Shown here: positions 51,527-60,712 of the stretch, piece by piece
How positions within the stretch are numbered: the first letter of the stretch is position 1
Layout: every line of letters begins with the position of its first letter
Source: Alphaproteobacteria bacterium
Lineage (GTDB): Bacteria > Pseudomonadota > Alphaproteobacteria > Caulobacterales > Caulobacteraceae
NCBI GenBank assembly: GCA_018821435.1
Contig: JAHJME010000027.1
Location: 152,728 to 216,727 of the forward strand
Length of the DNA: 64,000 nucleotides
Direction of reading: 5' to 3'
The notes under the pieces: generated by a model
Seen by the model: the letters and a program-made list of their open reading frames with translations, nothing else
What the model was told of the DNA's origin: nothing
Database searches by the model: none
Program-made: the position numbers and the translations under genes

Positions 51527-52138
51527 ATGGCCAACAGCTTGACTGCCGGGTCCTCCCCCACGCCTCACGGCGCGATCATCCTCGCCCGCCACGGCGAGCC
51601 CGCCCTGGCGCGCAACGTGATGCTGTCGGCGCGCGAGTACGCCGCATTCTGGGCCAAGTACGAGATCGGCGGCATCCTGCCCGACCAGTCGCCGCCGGAG
51701 CGCCTGCGCAAGTTCGTCGCCGAGAGCGGGACCCTGGTCTCCTCGACCCGGCTGCGCGCCATCCAGAGCGCGCGGACCATGGTTGGCGAGCGGGTGTTCC
51801 CGCACCACGAGATCCTGATCGAGGCGCCGCTGCCGCCGCCGAACTTCCCGTCGTGGTTCAAGCTGTCGCCGAAGCTGTGGGGGTTCACCGCCCGCGTGTG
51901 GTGGTGGTACTTCAACCACCACGCTGGCGAGGAGAGCCGCGCCGAGGCCGAGGCGCGCGCCGATGCGGCCGCCGCGATGCTGATCGAGCTGGCCGAGGGC
52001 GGCCAGAACGTCGTCGTCCTGGCCCACGGCTTCTTCAACCACCTGATCGGGCGTTCGCTGAAGCGGAAGCACGGCTGGAAGCTGGTCGAGAGCGAAGGCT
52101 ACAAATACTGGTCCATGCGGCGCTTCGAGCGGAGCTGA
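51527..52138 (+). CDS. histidine phosphatase family protein
   Basis: A 203-residue phosphoglycerate-mutase-like phosphatase. The phospho-accepting His is in IILARHGEPA (the R-H-G signature), a second active-site Arg is in SSTRLRAIQSA, and the late His in VVLAHGFFNHLIG. The substrate is unknown. It follows the deacetylase gene on the same strand after 47 bp. A GGGAAAAG/CTTTTCCC inverted repeat at 52163-52193 separates it from xseB. Confidence 0.87.
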   Translation: MANSLTAGSSPTPHGAIILARHGEPALARNVMLSAREYAAFWAKYEIGGILPDQSPPERLRKFVAESGTLVSSTRLRAIQSARTMVGERVFPHHEILIEAPLPPPNFPSWFKLSPKLWGFTARVWWWYFNHHAGEESRAEAEARADAAAAMLIELAEGGQNVVVLAHGFFNHLIGRSLKRKHGWKLVESEGYKYWSMRRFERS

Positions 52139-52211
52139 CCTTTTTCATCCCGTGAGGGGGGAGGGAAAAGCCCTGTGGACCCCGACTTTTCCCCCCACTA
52201 AAGATCGCACC

Positions 52212-52454
52212 ATGTCCGAGCCCGCCGACATCACCGCCATGACCTTCGAGACCGCGCTGTCGGAGCTCGAGCAGATCGTCGCGCGGCTGGAATCCGGCCA
52301 GGCGCCGCTGGAAGATTCGATCCGCATGTACGAACGCGGCGCGGCGCTCAAGGCGCACTGCGAGACGCGGCTGGAGGCGGCGCGCCTGCGGGTCGAGAAA
52401 ATCGTCATGGGCGCGGGGGGCGCGCCAGCCGTCGAACCGGCCGAGTTCAGCTAG
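52212..52454 (+). CDS. xseB: exodeoxyribonuclease VII small subunit
   Basis: An 80-residue helical protein that binds the XseA large subunit of exonuclease VII, an enzyme degrading single-stranded DNA. The family pattern is clear: [20 protein letters not shown], then [19 protein letters not shown]. The start at 52212 gives MSEPADI and normal length. Its TAG shares a base with the GTG start of ispA (TAGTG), and xseB-ispA-dxs is a widespread gene order in proteobacteria. Confidence 0.94.
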   Translation: MSEPADITAMTFETALSELEQIVARLESGQAPLEDSIRMYERGAALKAHCETRLEAARLRVEKIVMGAGGAPAVEPAEFS

Positions 52455-53332
52455 TGGACCTGGCCCAGCGTGTCGCCGAGGCCGCGGACCTCGTCACCGT
52501 GGCCCTCGACGAACTGTTGCCACGGGCGGATGGCCCGGAGAGCCGCCTGACCGAGGCGATGCGCTATGCGGCGTTGGGACCCGGCAAGCGCCTGCGCACC
52601 TTCTTCGCCCTCGAGACCGGGCGGATGTTCGACGTCGACGAGGGCTATGTCCTGCGCGCCGCCTGCGCGCTGGAATGCATCCATGCCTACAGCCTGGTGC
52701 ACGACGACCTGCCTTGCATGGATGACGACGACGTGCGGCGCGGCCGGCCGACCGTCCATATCGCCTATGACCAGATGACTGCCGTGCTGGCCGGCGACGC
52801 GCTGCAGGCCGCCGCCTTCGAGATCCTGGCCCATCCCGACACCCACCCCGACGGCAATGTCCGCTCAGACCTGGTCACCCGATTGGCCGTGGCGGCCGGG
52901 GCGCGGGGCATGGTCGGCGGCCAGATGATCGACATGCTGGGCGTGCGCGAGGATCTGGGCGGGGTTGCTCGGATGCAGCGGCTGAAGACAGGGGCGCTGA
53001 TCGCCTGTGCGTTCGAACTGCCCCTGGTGCTGGCCCGCGCGATGGACGCCGAGCGCTCGGCGCTGATGGCGTTCGCCCACGACCTGGGCCTGGCCTATCA
53101 GATCGTCGACGACCTGCTGGACGCCGAGGGCGACGCCGAGACCATGGGCAAGGCGGTGGGCAAGGACGCCGCCCGTGGCAAGACCACCTTCGTCACCTTG
53201 CTGGGCGTCGACGCCGCTCGTGAACGCCTGGGTCTGCTCAAAACCCAGACGAAATCCCACCTGGATCCCTTCGGCTCGCGGGCTGAATTCCTACGGGCCA
53301 GTGTCGATTTCGTGCTAGAGCGCCAGCAATAG
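52454..53332 (+). CDS. ispA: polyprenyl (farnesyl) diphosphate synthase
   Basis: A 292-residue short-chain prenyltransferase joining isopentenyl diphosphate to allylic diphosphates. The first Asp-rich motif is [13 protein letters not shown] (D84, D85, D90) and the second is [19 protein letters not shown] (42-48) is the IPP-binding part. It starts at GTG, overlapping the xseB stop, and is followed at once by dxs. Together they feed quinones, undecaprenyl phosphate and carotenoids. Confidence 0.94.
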   Translation: MDLAQRVAEAADLVTVALDELLPRADGPESRLTEAMRYAALGPGKRLRTFFALETGRMFDVDEGYVLRAACALECIHAYSLVHDDLPCMDDDDVRRGRPTVHIAYDQMTAVLAGDALQAAAFEILAHPDTHPDGNVRSDLVTRLAVAAGARGMVGGQMIDMLGVREDLGGVARMQRLKTGALIACAFELPLVLARAMDAERSALMAFAHDLGLAYQIVDDLLDAEGDAETMGKAVGKDAARGKTTFVTLLGVDAARERLGLLKTQTKSHLDPFGSRAEFLRASVDFVLERQQ

Positions 53333-53347
53333 TTGAGGACTGCCGCG

Positions 53348-55267
53348 TTGCCCCCCGTCACACCCTTGCTCGACACGGTCTCCTCGCCAGCCGACACCCG
53401 CGACCTGACGATTCCCCAGCTTAAACAACTGGCTGACGAGCTGCGAGCCGAGACCATCGACGCGGTCTCGCAGACCGGCGGGCACCTGGGCGCGGGCCTG
53501 GGCGTGGTCGAGCTGACGGTGGCGCTGCACCACGTCTATGAGACGCCCAAGGACATCCTGATCTGGGACGTCGGCCACCAGGCCTATCCGCACAAGATTC
53601 TCACCGGCCGGCGCGACCGCATCCGCACCCTGCGCCAGGCCGAGGGCCTGTCGGGCTTCACCAAGCGCTCCGAGAGCGAGTACGACCCCTTCGGCGCGGC
53701 CCATGCGGCCACCTCGATCTCGGCGGCGCTGGGCTTCGCCGCCGCGCGCGACGCCAAGGGCCAGGACAACAAGGTCGTGGCGGTGATCGGCGACGGCTCG
53801 ATGAGCGCCGGCATGGCCTACGAGGCCATGAACAACGCCTGCGAGACCACCAAGCAGCTGACGGTCATCCTCAACGACAACGACATGTCGATCGCGCCCC
53901 CGGTGGGTGGGATGAGCGCCTATTTCGCCCGCCTGGTCTCGGGCGGCGGCTACCAGTCGATCCGCAACCTGGGCAAGGCGGTCTCGAAGGCCTTCCCGAA
54001 GCCGCTGCAGGAAGCCGCCCGCAAAGCCGAGGAATACGCCCGCGGCATGGTCACCGGCGGCACCTTGTTCGAAGAACTGGGCTTCTACTACGTCGGCCCG
54101 ATCGACGGCCACGACATGGACGCCCTGGTCAACGTGCTGCGCAATGCTCGCAAGATCGAGGACAAGCCGGTCCTGGTCCACGTGGTGACCCAGAAGGGCA
54201 AGGGCTATGGTCCCGCCGAGAGCGCAGCCGACAAGTACCACGGTGTGGTCAAGTTCGACGTGGTCACCGGCCTCCAGGCAAAACCTGCCCAGGCGACGGC
54301 GCCGCAGTACACCAAGGTCTACGCCCAGGAACTGATCAAGCACGCCGAGATCGACCCGAAGATCGTGGCGATCACCGCGGCCATGCCGTCCGGCACCGGA
54401 CTCGACATGTTCGGCGCCCAGTTCCCGGATCGCACCTTCGACGTCGGCATCGCCGAGCAGCACGCGGTGACGTTCGCCGCAGGCCTGGCCGCCGACGGCA
54501 TGAAGCCGTTCTGCACGATCTATTCGACCTTCCTGCAGCGCGGCTACGACCAGGTGGTCCACGACGTGGCGATCCAGGGCCTTCCGGTCCGCTTCGCGAT
54601 CGACCGCGCGGGCCTGGTGGGCGCCGACGGCGCGACGCATGCCGGCTCGTTCGACGTCGGTTTCCTGGGCGCGCTGCCCGGCATGGTGCTGATGGGTCCG
54701 TCCGATGAGGCCGAACTGGCCCACGCCGTGGCCACCGCCGTCGCCATCGACGATCGCCCCTCGGCGTTCCGCTATCCGCGCGGCGAGGGCACGGGCGCGC
54801 AGATCCCGCTGCTGGCGGCCCCGTTCGAGATCGGCAAGGGCCGGATCGTGCGCGAGGGCGCGGCCGTCGCCATCCTGTCGTTCGGCACCCGCCTGGGCGA
54901 AGCGCTGAAAGCGGCAGACCAGCTGGCCGCTCGGGGCCTCTCCGCCACCGTCGCTGACGCGCGGTTCGCCAAGCCGCTGGACCTGGACATGCTGCTGCGG
55001 CTGGCCCGCGACCATGAGGCCCTGATCACCGTGGAAGAGGGTTCGGTCGGCGGCTTCGGCGCGTTCGTCCTGCACGCCCTGGCCGAGCACGGCGCCCTGG
55101 ACCGGGGTCTCAAGGTCCGCACCCTGACGCTGCCCGACATCTTCCAGGACCACGACAAGCCGGACGCCATGTACGCCCTGGCCGGGCTGGACGCAGACGG
55201 CATCGTCCGCGCGGCGCTCTCTGCGCTAGGCGTCGACAACGCCTCGGCCAAGGGCCGCCGGGCGTAG
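53348..55267 (+). CDS. dxs: 1-deoxy-D-xylulose-5-phosphate synthase
   Basis: A 639-residue thiamine-diphosphate enzyme making DXP from pyruvate and glyceraldehyde 3-phosphate, the first step of the MEP isoprenoid pathway. The N-terminal part has [18 protein letters not shown], the ThDP/Mg motif [16 protein letters not shown], and the middle part [17 protein letters not shown] with the catalytic Glu. No ATG is near the start. The TTG at 53333 directly follows the ispA stop and overlaps GAGGA, whereas the TTG at 53348 lies eight bases after GAGGA and gives the family start [14 protein letters not shown], so I use 53348. Confidence 0.94.
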   Translation: MPPVTPLLDTVSSPADTRDLTIPQLKQLADELRAETIDAVSQTGGHLGAGLGVVELTVALHHVYETPKDILIWDVGHQAYPHKILTGRRDRIRTLRQAEGLSGFTKRSESEYDPFGAAHAATSISAALGFAAARDAKGQDNKVVAVIGDGSMSAGMAYEAMNNACETTKQLTVILNDNDMSIAPPVGGMSAYFARLVSGGGYQSIRNLGKAVSKAFPKPLQEAARKAEEYARGMVTGGTLFEELGFYYVGPIDGHDMDALVNVLRNARKIEDKPVLVHVVTQKGKGYGPAESAADKYHGVVKFDVVTGLQAKPAQATAPQYTKVYAQELIKHAEIDPKIVAITAAMPSGTGLDMFGAQFPDRTFDVGIAEQHAVTFAAGLAADGMKPFCTIYSTFLQRGYDQVVHDVAIQGLPVRFAIDRAGLVGADGATHAGSFDVGFLGALPGMVLMGPSDEAELAHAVATAVAIDDRPSAFRYPRGEGTGAQIPLLAAPFEIGKGRIVREGAAVAILSFGTRLGEALKAADQLAARGLSATVADARFAKPLDLDMLLRLARDHEALITVEEGSVGGFGAFVLHALAEHGALDRGLKVRTLTLPDIFQDHDKPDAMYALAGLDADGIVRAALSALGVDNASAKGRRA

Positions 55268-55271
55268 CGGC

Positions 55272-55291
55272 GGGGGCGCATGAGCGTCCCC
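55272..55291 (+). terminator. short GC hairpin after dxs
   Basis: GGGGGCGC and GCGTCCCC pair around ATGA, with one mismatch, 5 bp after the dxs stop. No long T-run follows, so it is a weak candidate. Confidence 0.35.
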
Positions 55292-55394
55292 GTTCTGTGC
55301 AATGGTCGTGACCTGGCTCAACCGCCGCGGCAGGCGGTGCGAGTTGACAACTCAGCTCGCCGGCGCGTCAATTCCGGTGGGGAGCGTCCACAAC

Positions 55395-56450
55395 ATGAGA
55401 ATCCTCAGCAAGGTCGACGACCTCGACGCGGCGTACCTCGCAGCGATCGTGGAGTCATCCGAGGATGGCATCATCGGAAAGGATCTTTCCGGGGTAATCC
55501 GTAGCTGGAACGCTGGCGCCCAGGTCATCTTCGGCTATTCCCCCGACGAGGTGGTGGGCCAACCCGTGCAGCTGCTGTTTCCCCCTGACCGACTCGATGA
55601 AGAAGACCTGATCGTCCAGCGCATCCGGCGCGGTGAACGCGTCGACCACCTCGAAACGATGCGTCGGCGCAAAGACGGGTCTGACTTCCCAGTTTCCGTG
55701 ACGATTTCGCCGATCCGCAACGCCGAGGGCGTTATCGTCGGAGCCTCAAAGATCGTTCGGGACATCAGTGAGCGTCACCAGGCGCAGATGGAGCTGGTCC
55801 GCGCGAGGGACGCCCTTGAAGAGATGGTGCTGGAACGCACCAAGGCCCTGGAGGAGCGCGACCTGCTCTTGCGCGAGGTCTATCACCGGGTGAAGAACAA
55901 CTTGCAGGTCGTCGACGGGATGCTGACGCTCCAGGCCCTGAAGATCGGGGATGCCCAGGCGAGGGACGCTCTGATGGGGCTTCGGTCTCGGATACAGGCG
56001 CTAGGCCTAGTCCATCAGCAGCTGATGGGGTCGGCGAACCTCAGGACCTTTGATGTCGCGCCCTTCCTGCGGGAACTGACTCGGAACATCGTCGGGGGTT
56101 CGGCTGGCGAGCGGATCACGTTGTTCGTGGATGCTTCGGCGCTCCAAGTCGGCCTGGATTTCGCAATACCGCTTGGACTTGTGGTGACCGAACTGGTGAC
56201 CAACTCCCTCAAGCACGCCTTTCCCGATGGCGTAGGAACGGTCTCAGTCCTGCTGCAGCCCGACGGTCTTGGCCAGGTCGTGCTGATTGTGAGCGATGAT
56301 GGGCCAGCGCTGGCGCCTGTCGCGGCGGAGTCGGGGCTTGGATCCGGGATCGTAAAGCGGCTCGTCGCCCAATTGGGCGGGGAGATGACCGTGCGGCGCG
56401 ACGGTGGAACGACTACCCAGATCATCGTCCCATTAACGGAGCTTGCGTGA
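55395..56450 (+). CDS. PAS sensor histidine kinase (HisKA_2)
   Basis: A 351-residue cytosolic kinase. A PAS domain covers about residues 13-125 (SSEDGIIGKDLSGVIRSWN and the closing VGASKIVRDISERH). A coiled linker follows, then the HisKA_2 dimerisation part with H164 (EVYHRVKNNLQVVDGML) and an ATPase domain with N-box VVTELVTNSLKHAFP. The start at 55395 follows GGGGAG. A TTGACA lies in the palindrome GAGTTGACAACTC at 55341-55353. The 3' end overlaps a receiver gene by GTGA, so kinase and receiver are partners. Confidence 0.88.
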   Translation: MRILSKVDDLDAAYLAAIVESSEDGIIGKDLSGVIRSWNAGAQVIFGYSPDEVVGQPVQLLFPPDRLDEEDLIVQRIRRGERVDHLETMRRRKDGSDFPVSVTISPIRNAEGVIVGASKIVRDISERHQAQMELVRARDALEEMVLERTKALEERDLLLREVYHRVKNNLQVVDGMLTLQALKIGDAQARDALMGLRSRIQALGLVHQQLMGSANLRTFDVAPFLRELTRNIVGGSAGERITLFVDASALQVGLDFAIPLGLVVTELVTNSLKHAFPDGVGTVSVLLQPDGLGQVVLIVSDDGPALAPVAAESGLGSGIVKRLVAQLGGEMTVRRDGGTTTQIIVPLTELA

Positions 56451-56824
56451 CCCCGCTCGCCAGGTCCGTTCTCATTGTGGACGACGAAGCCATCATCGCT
56501 GAACTGTGGTCGGTGTACGTGGAGGCCATGGGTATCCAGGTCTGCGGAGTCGCAGCGACCGCCGACGACGCCGTCAGCCTGGCGGAACAACACCGTCCCG
56601 CCATCGTGCTGATGGACATGCGCTTGCGCGGCGGGGGCGATGGCGTCGACGCCGCCCTCGCAATCCATGCTTTGGTGGGGTCGAAGATGATCTTCATCAC
56701 CGGCTCCCAGGAGCCGGGGACAATGGCGAGGATTCAACTCGACCACCCTAGCGCGGTGCTCATTAAGCCTGTGCCCCAATCTCTGTTTACCAGTGCCGTC
56801 GCGGCGGCGTTAGCCTCGGCTTGA
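56447..56824 (+). CDS. single-domain response regulator
   Basis: A 125-residue receiver with no output domain. The phospho-acceptor is D57 in AIVLMDMRLRG, the acidic pocket is D12-D13 (IVDDE), T85 lies in MIFITGS, and K107 in LIKPVP. It begins at a GTG overlapping the kinase stop. Such stand-alone receivers relay phosphate or bind targets directly; in alphaproteobacteria HisKA_2 and HWE kinases often act with them in stress control. The target is unknown. Confidence 0.9.
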   Translation: MTPLARSVLIVDDEAIIAELWSVYVEAMGIQVCGVAATADDAVSLAEQHRPAIVLMDMRLRGGGDGVDAALAIHALVGSKMIFITGSQEPGTMARIQLDHPSAVLIKPVPQSLFTSAVAAALASA

Positions 56825-56855
56825 CGCGTCATTCAGCGCGCTCCCACCGATATCG

Positions 56856-56901
56856 GCACCAGGGCACCAGGGCACCAGGGCACCAGGGCACCAGGGCACC
56901 A
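56856..56901. repeat. 8-bp tandem repeat, GCACCAGG x 5.75
   Basis: Five exact copies of GCACCAGG (56856-56895) and a partial sixth. The unit is not a multiple of three, and it lies between convergent genes, 32 bp after the receiver stop. Confidence 0.9.
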
Positions 56902-56983
56902 CGGCTCCGCGGAGGCGCGGAAGCGCGGAAGCGATCCAAATGCACTATGCGCCGGCGATCGGACGGCCGGGGACACGCCTCGT

Positions 56984-57448
56984 CTAGCGGGCGCAGACCT
57001 TCAGGAAGTCATGGGCCGGGGCGAAGCTGTTGGGGGCGTGGATGCGGCGCTCGCCCAGCACGACGCGAAGCTGGCCCGTGTCGGCGAGGCGCGCCAGGAC
57101 CGGATCGGCGGCTGAGAGCCTCACGCGGATGTTGAAGACGCCGTCCACCGCGTCGTCGGGGGCGCCCACGCCGGGGTAGCGGTTCCAGGTCTTGCCCGAG
57201 TGGAGTTCGACGACGGCGCCGTCGTCGCGGAGGCCCCTGACGATGACGTCCACGCCGCCCGCGCCCGGCGTGCATTCCAGGACGAGGCGAACGCTGTCCG
57301 CCTCGGGTCCTGCGAGAACGAGCCGGGCCGTGCGATCCGGTGCGTCGTCGCGGCTCCAGGTCAGGCCATCGCGATCGGCGCGGCCGCCCGTGTGGCCGCC
57401 GCCCAGCAGAGCGGCGGCGAGCGTGCCTACGATCAGGAGCTGGGACAC
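56984..57448 (-). CDS. exported hypothetical protein
   Basis: A 154-residue protein. A short hydrophobic leader (MSQLLIVGTLAAALLGG) is followed by a beta-rich domain (RLVLAGPEADSVRLVLEC, VDVIVRGLRDDGAVVELHSG). Two Cys (LEC and VCAR at the very end) could pair in the periplasm. I do not recognise the family. It sits 13 bp downstream of flgH on the same strand and may be read through from the flagellar operon, but nothing in it is flagellar. Confidence 0.65.
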   Translation of the reverse strand: MSQLLIVGTLAAALLGGGHTGGRADRDGLTWSRDDAPDRTARLVLAGPEADSVRLVLECTPGAGGVDVIVRGLRDDGAVVELHSGKTWNRYPGVGAPDDAVDGVFNIRVRLSAADPVLARLADTGQLRVVLGERRIHAPNSFAPAHDFLKVCAR

Positions 57449-57461
57449 AGGCGCCGGCCGC

Positions 57462-58199
57462 CTAGAAGGGCGAGAAGCGTTCCACCAGCGACTGGCCGGC
57501 CGGCGTCTTCTGGACGCGGCTGATGTCGCCGCGGCCGCCGTAGCTGATGCGGGCTTCGGCGATCTGGGTGTGGCGCACGGTGTTGGCCGACGAGATGTCC
57601 TCGGGCCGGACGATGCCGGCCACGGTGAGCGAGCGCAGATCGGTGTTGGTGCGCACCTCCTGGGTGCCCTGGATCATCATGTTGCCGTTGGGCAGCACGC
57701 CGGTGACGACCGCGGCGATCGTCAGGCTGATCTTCTCGGAGCGGTTCACCTGGCCGGCGCCGGCGTTGTTGGAGGTGGAGTTGGTCTCGATGGCGTTGGC
57801 CGGGTCGAAGCCGCCCGGGAGGATCTTGCCCAGGGTGCTTTCCAGACCCAGCAGGTGCGGCACGCCGGCCTTGGTGCCCGACGTGCGCGAGCTGGAGGTG
57901 GCGTTGGTCGTCTTGGCGCTGTCGTCGATGTCGATCTGCACCGTCAGGATGTCGCCGACGCGGCTGGCGCGCTGGTCGTTGAAGAACGCGCGGGCGCCGG
58001 TGCGCCACAGCGAGTTGGCGCTGGCGGGTTGCGGCATCACCTCGCGGGCCGAGGCCAGCGGCAGGACGCTCTGTTCGCGCCCAACCAGGGCGGCGGGATA
58101 GCCCACGGGGGCCAGTTCCGGGCCGCGCACCGCCTCGGAGACGGTGGAGCAGGCGGCGAGGGGGCTCAGGGCGAGGAGGGCGATCAGGCGGAGACGCAT
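57462..58199 (-). CDS. flgH: flagellar L-ring protein
   Basis: A 245-residue outer-membrane lipoprotein forming the L-ring around the flagellar rod. The lipobox is LAAC with the lipidated Cys at about 16. The conserved core is ARAFFNDQRASRVGDILTVQ, then NGNMMIQGTQEVRTN and VAGIVRPEDISSANTVRHT, all typical of FlgH. The ATG at 58199 is chosen because GAAGGA lies upstream at a proper distance; a TTG at 58214 is less likely. It is the last flagellar gene of the flgF operon. Confidence 0.94.
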   Translation of the reverse strand: MRLRLIALLALSPLAACSTVSEAVRGPELAPVGYPAALVGREQSVLPLASAREVMPQPASANSLWRTGARAFFNDQRASRVGDILTVQIDIDDSAKTTNATSSSRTSGTKAGVPHLLGLESTLGKILPGGFDPANAIETNSTSNNAGAGQVNRSEKISLTIAAVVTGVLPNGNMMIQGTQEVRTNTDLRSLTVAGIVRPEDISSANTVRHTQIAEARISYGGRGDISRVQKTPAGQSLVERFSPF

Positions 58200-58210
58200 C
58201 GGGGCTTCCT

Positions 58211-58951
58211 TCAACGGAGCGCGTAACGGGAAGAACGGGCGAGCTTCAGCTCATCCGCACCGGGGCCGACCGCCGCCTGTCCGGGTCCCGTGACCACGGC
58301 GGTGACGGTCTTCTTCGACGTGACGTTCTGCACGTTGATGGTCTCGCCGATCGCGCCGCCGGAAAGGGCATTGGCCTGGAGCGCGAGGGAGACGCCTTGG
58401 TTGTCGTAGGTCAGGGTTACGATCTCGTTGGCCTTGATCACCATCGGGGCCGCGACATCGCGGCTGGCCACCGGGGCGCCGGCGCGGAGGGCGCGGCGCG
58501 CGGCCATCCCGACCACGGCGTCGGGATCGTTGGGGGCGTCGGCCGGCGCCATCGCCGCCTTGCCCCAGACCAGGTCCTGCGGCTGGACCATTTCGCCCGC
58601 CGAGATCGAGCGGGCCCAGGTCAGCACGTCGACATTGCCGCGGGCGGCGATATTTGCCGGGCCGGTTGCGGCCACGCCGCCGCGCACCACGATCTGGCGC
58701 AGGCCCTCGGCGTTGGCCCAGTCTAGGCCGGCCCGCGCCGCCGCGCCGCGTACGGCCGCCGCGCTCAGCATGACGCTGGCGCCGGTCCGAGACGCCACGG
58801 GGGTAGCGCCGGCCGCGCCGGTCCCGTTGAAGATGTCGCCCAGGGTGACCACGCCATCGGCGTCGACCGCGTCGGCCTTCAGCGTCACAGGCGTGGCCGC
58901 CAGGGCAGGCGTGGCCAGCACGAGGGTCGCCAGGAACACGAACGCCTTCAT
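58211..58951 (-). CDS. flgA: flagellar P-ring assembly chaperone
   Basis: A 246-residue periplasmic chaperone needed to assemble the P-ring (FlgI). A signal peptide (MKAFVFLATLVLATPALAA) leads to the SAF-domain part: ISAGEMVQPQDLVWGKA and AARRALRAGAPVASRDV, followed by IKANEIVTLTYDNQGVSL and the end part IGETINVQNVTSKKTV. The gene begins 4 bp after flgG and ends 11 bp before flgH. Confidence 0.93.
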   Translation of the reverse strand: MKAFVFLATLVLATPALAATPVTLKADAVDADGVVTLGDIFNGTGAAGATPVASRTGASVMLSAAAVRGAAARAGLDWANAEGLRQIVVRGGVAATGPANIAARGNVDVLTWARSISAGEMVQPQDLVWGKAAMAPADAPNDPDAVVGMAARRALRAGAPVASRDVAAPMVIKANEIVTLTYDNQGVSLALQANALSGGAIGETINVQNVTSKKTVTAVVTGPGQAAVGPGADELKLARSSRYALR

Positions 58952-58955
58952 GCGC

Positions 58956-59744
58956 TTAGGCCTTCACTTGGTTGGCCGTGGCCAGCATGTTGTCGGCGGT
59001 GGAGATGACCTTGGAATTCATCTCGTAGGCGCGCTGGGCGACGATCAGGGCGGTGATTTCGGCCACCGCGTCGACGTTCGAGGCTTCGGTATAGCCCTGT
59101 TGCAGGGTGCCGATGCCGACCGAGCCAGGGGTGCCGGTGGTGGGCGCGCCCGAGGCGGCGGTTTCCTTCAGCAGGTTGTCGCCGATGGCTTCCAGGCCGC
59201 CGTCGTTCACGAACGTGGCCATCTCGATCACGCCGACGACGTTCGAGGTCGTCTGGCCCGCCTGGGTCACCTCGACCTGGCCCGCCTTGGAGATCGAGAC
59301 CGAGACGGCGTCGCCCGGGATCGTGATCGCCGGCTGGATCTGGTAGCCGTCCTGGGTGACCAGCTGGCCCTGGTCGTTGACCGACAGGTTGCCGGCGCGG
59401 GTGTAGGCGTTCTCACCCGAGGGCAGCAGCACCTGCAGATAGCCGCGGCCGTTGATTGCGATGTCGTACTGGTTGTCGGTCTTGGTCATCGAGCCCTGGG
59501 TGCCGACCCGGTAGACCGCGCTGGCCTTCACACCGGCGCCGACCTGGACGCCGGTGGGGACGATGGTGCCCTGGTCGGACGACTGCGTGCCGGCCGCCTG
59601 GTAGGTCTGGTAGAGCAGGTCCTGGAACTCGGCCCGTTCGCGCTTGAACCCGATCGTGTTCATGTTGGCGATGTTGTGGGAGATGACTTCCACATTGAGC
59701 TGCTGGGCGGCCATGCCGGTCGCGGCGGTGCGAAGAGCTTGCAT
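58956..59744 (-). CDS. flgG: flagellar distal rod protein
   Basis: A 262-residue axial protein forming the distal rod. The N-terminus MQALRTAATGMAAQQLNVEV with VISHNIANMNTIGFKRERA is the flagellar rod/hook signature. The middle is YDIAINGRGYLQVLLPSG and the end is YEMNSKVISTADNMLATANQ, the amphipathic helix used in axial packing. The length equals the family norm. It is 14 bp downstream of flgF. Confidence 0.96.
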   Translation of the reverse strand: MQALRTAATGMAAQQLNVEVISHNIANMNTIGFKRERAEFQDLLYQTYQAAGTQSSDQGTIVPTGVQVGAGVKASAVYRVGTQGSMTKTDNQYDIAINGRGYLQVLLPSGENAYTRAGNLSVNDQGQLVTQDGYQIQPAITIPGDAVSVSISKAGQVEVTQAGQTTSNVVGVIEMATFVNDGGLEAIGDNLLKETAASGAPTTGTPGSVGIGTLQQGYTEASNVDAVAEITALIVAQRAYEMNSKVISTADNMLATANQVKA

Positions 59745-59758
59745 CTGTCGTTATCCTC

Positions 59759-60496
59759 TTACTGAGTCCGACCCAGGCGCTCGACGGCGCGGCGGGACAG
59801 GTCGGCTTCGGCATCGATCATCTTGGCGGTGGATTCGTAGGCCCGGCTCACCTCGACCATGCGGGTGATTTCCAGCACCGGTTTGACGTTGGACGTCTCC
59901 AGGTAGCCCTGACGCAGCTTGGCCTTCTCGGCCACCTGGGGCTGGAGGTTGGAGCTGTTGCGGAAGGTGTTGTCGCCGGCCTTCTCGAGGGCGCTCTGGT
60001 TGGCGAACGAATACATGCCGACCTTGCCGACACGCTCGTTGCCTTGGCTCATCGAGCCGTCGGCGCCGATGGCGACCTGGCCCTTTTCCGCGTCGATGGT
60101 GATCTCGCCGCCGCCCTCGTCCAGCACGGGCTGGCCGTTCTGGGTGACCAGCTTGCCGGTCTGGTCGGTGGTGAAGCGGCCGTCACGGGTGAAGCGGGGG
60201 CCGTTCGCGGTCTGGATCTGGAAGAAGCCTTCGCCGTCGATGGCCATGTCCAGCGGCGCGCCGGTCATGTTCATCGCGCCCTGGCCGAAATCGCGGGCGA
60301 CGGTGTCGGCGGCCACGAACTTCACCGGCCGCGGGCCGCCCAGGGTCATGGCCGGCGCGCCCGGGTCGGTCTTCTGCATCAGCGACTCGACCTTGAAGCC
60401 GTTCGTGTCGAGGTTCGCGATGTTGTTGGCGATGATGTCCATCTCGCGACGGAGAACCATCTGGCGGGAAACCCCGACGTAGACTGCGTTGTCCAT
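59759..60496 (-). CDS. flgF: flagellar proximal rod protein
   Basis: A 245-residue rod protein. It begins MDNAVYVGVSRQMVLRREMD with IIANNIANLDTNGFKVES, has DMAIDGEGFFQIQTANG in the middle, and ends YESTAKMIDAEADLSRRA. It heads a flgF-flgG-flgA-flgH operon; a sigma-54-type promoter lies about 45 bp upstream, in line with late flagellar gene control in Caulobacter. Confidence 0.95.
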   Translation of the reverse strand: MDNAVYVGVSRQMVLRREMDIIANNIANLDTNGFKVESLMQKTDPGAPAMTLGGPRPVKFVAADTVARDFGQGAMNMTGAPLDMAIDGEGFFQIQTANGPRFTRDGRFTTDQTGKLVTQNGQPVLDEGGGEITIDAEKGQVAIGADGSMSQGNERVGKVGMYSFANQSALEKAGDNTFRNSSNLQPQVAEKAKLRQGYLETSNVKPVLEITRMVEVSRAYESTAKMIDAEADLSRRAVERLGRTQ

Positions 60497-60538
60497 TAAC
60501 AGGCGACCTTGGAGTGCGACTTTATGGCCTCGAAGGTC

Positions 60539-60554
60539 TGCAAGCTTTGGGCCA
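60539..60554 (-). promoter_or_regulatory. sigma-54 promoter of the flgF operon
   Basis: On the minus strand, TGGCCCAAAGCTTGCA matches TGGCAC-N5-TTGC with one change and has the exact GG-N10-GC spacing. The start would be near 60529, about 33 bases before the flgF ATG. Confidence 0.7.
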
Positions 60555-60598
60555 GTTTAAAAGGCCAGCAAAATCAACAAATAAGAAAGTTAACGGCG

Positions 60599-60622
60599 GC
60601 CCGGCGGCGGAAACTGCCGGGC
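60599..60622. promoter_or_regulatory. inverted repeat, possible enhancer for the sigma-54 promoter
   Basis: GCCCGGC-N10-GCCGGGC lies 45-70 bp upstream of the sigma-54 element. Its position suits an activator such as FlbD, whose sites are rich in CCCGGCA. Weak evidence. Confidence 0.35.
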
Positions 60623-60636
60623 AGGAATAGCGCCCG

Positions 60637-60664
60637 TTAAGAACCGTTAAAAACCGCTTCTTAA
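60637..60664 (+). promoter_or_regulatory. TTAA cluster before fliL (CtrA-like)
   Basis: TTAA at 60637, 60647 and 60661 (the last in TTAACC). The first pair is spaced by six bases rather than the seven of the CtrA consensus. The place, 50-75 bp before fliL, is where class II flagellar promoters carry CtrA sites. Confidence 0.4.
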
Positions 60665-60712
60665 CCAAAGACCCGCATTCGTTGGTTCGCTGAGTTTCCA
60701 AGGAACGCGCGC

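Noticed and set aside
56856..56901. A possible CRISPR array
   Set aside because: Units are 8 bp and directly tandem, with no spacers and no cas genes.
60637..60650. A perfect CtrA box before fliL
   Set aside because: TTAA-N6-TTAA is one base short of the consensus, so it is reported only as CtrA-like.
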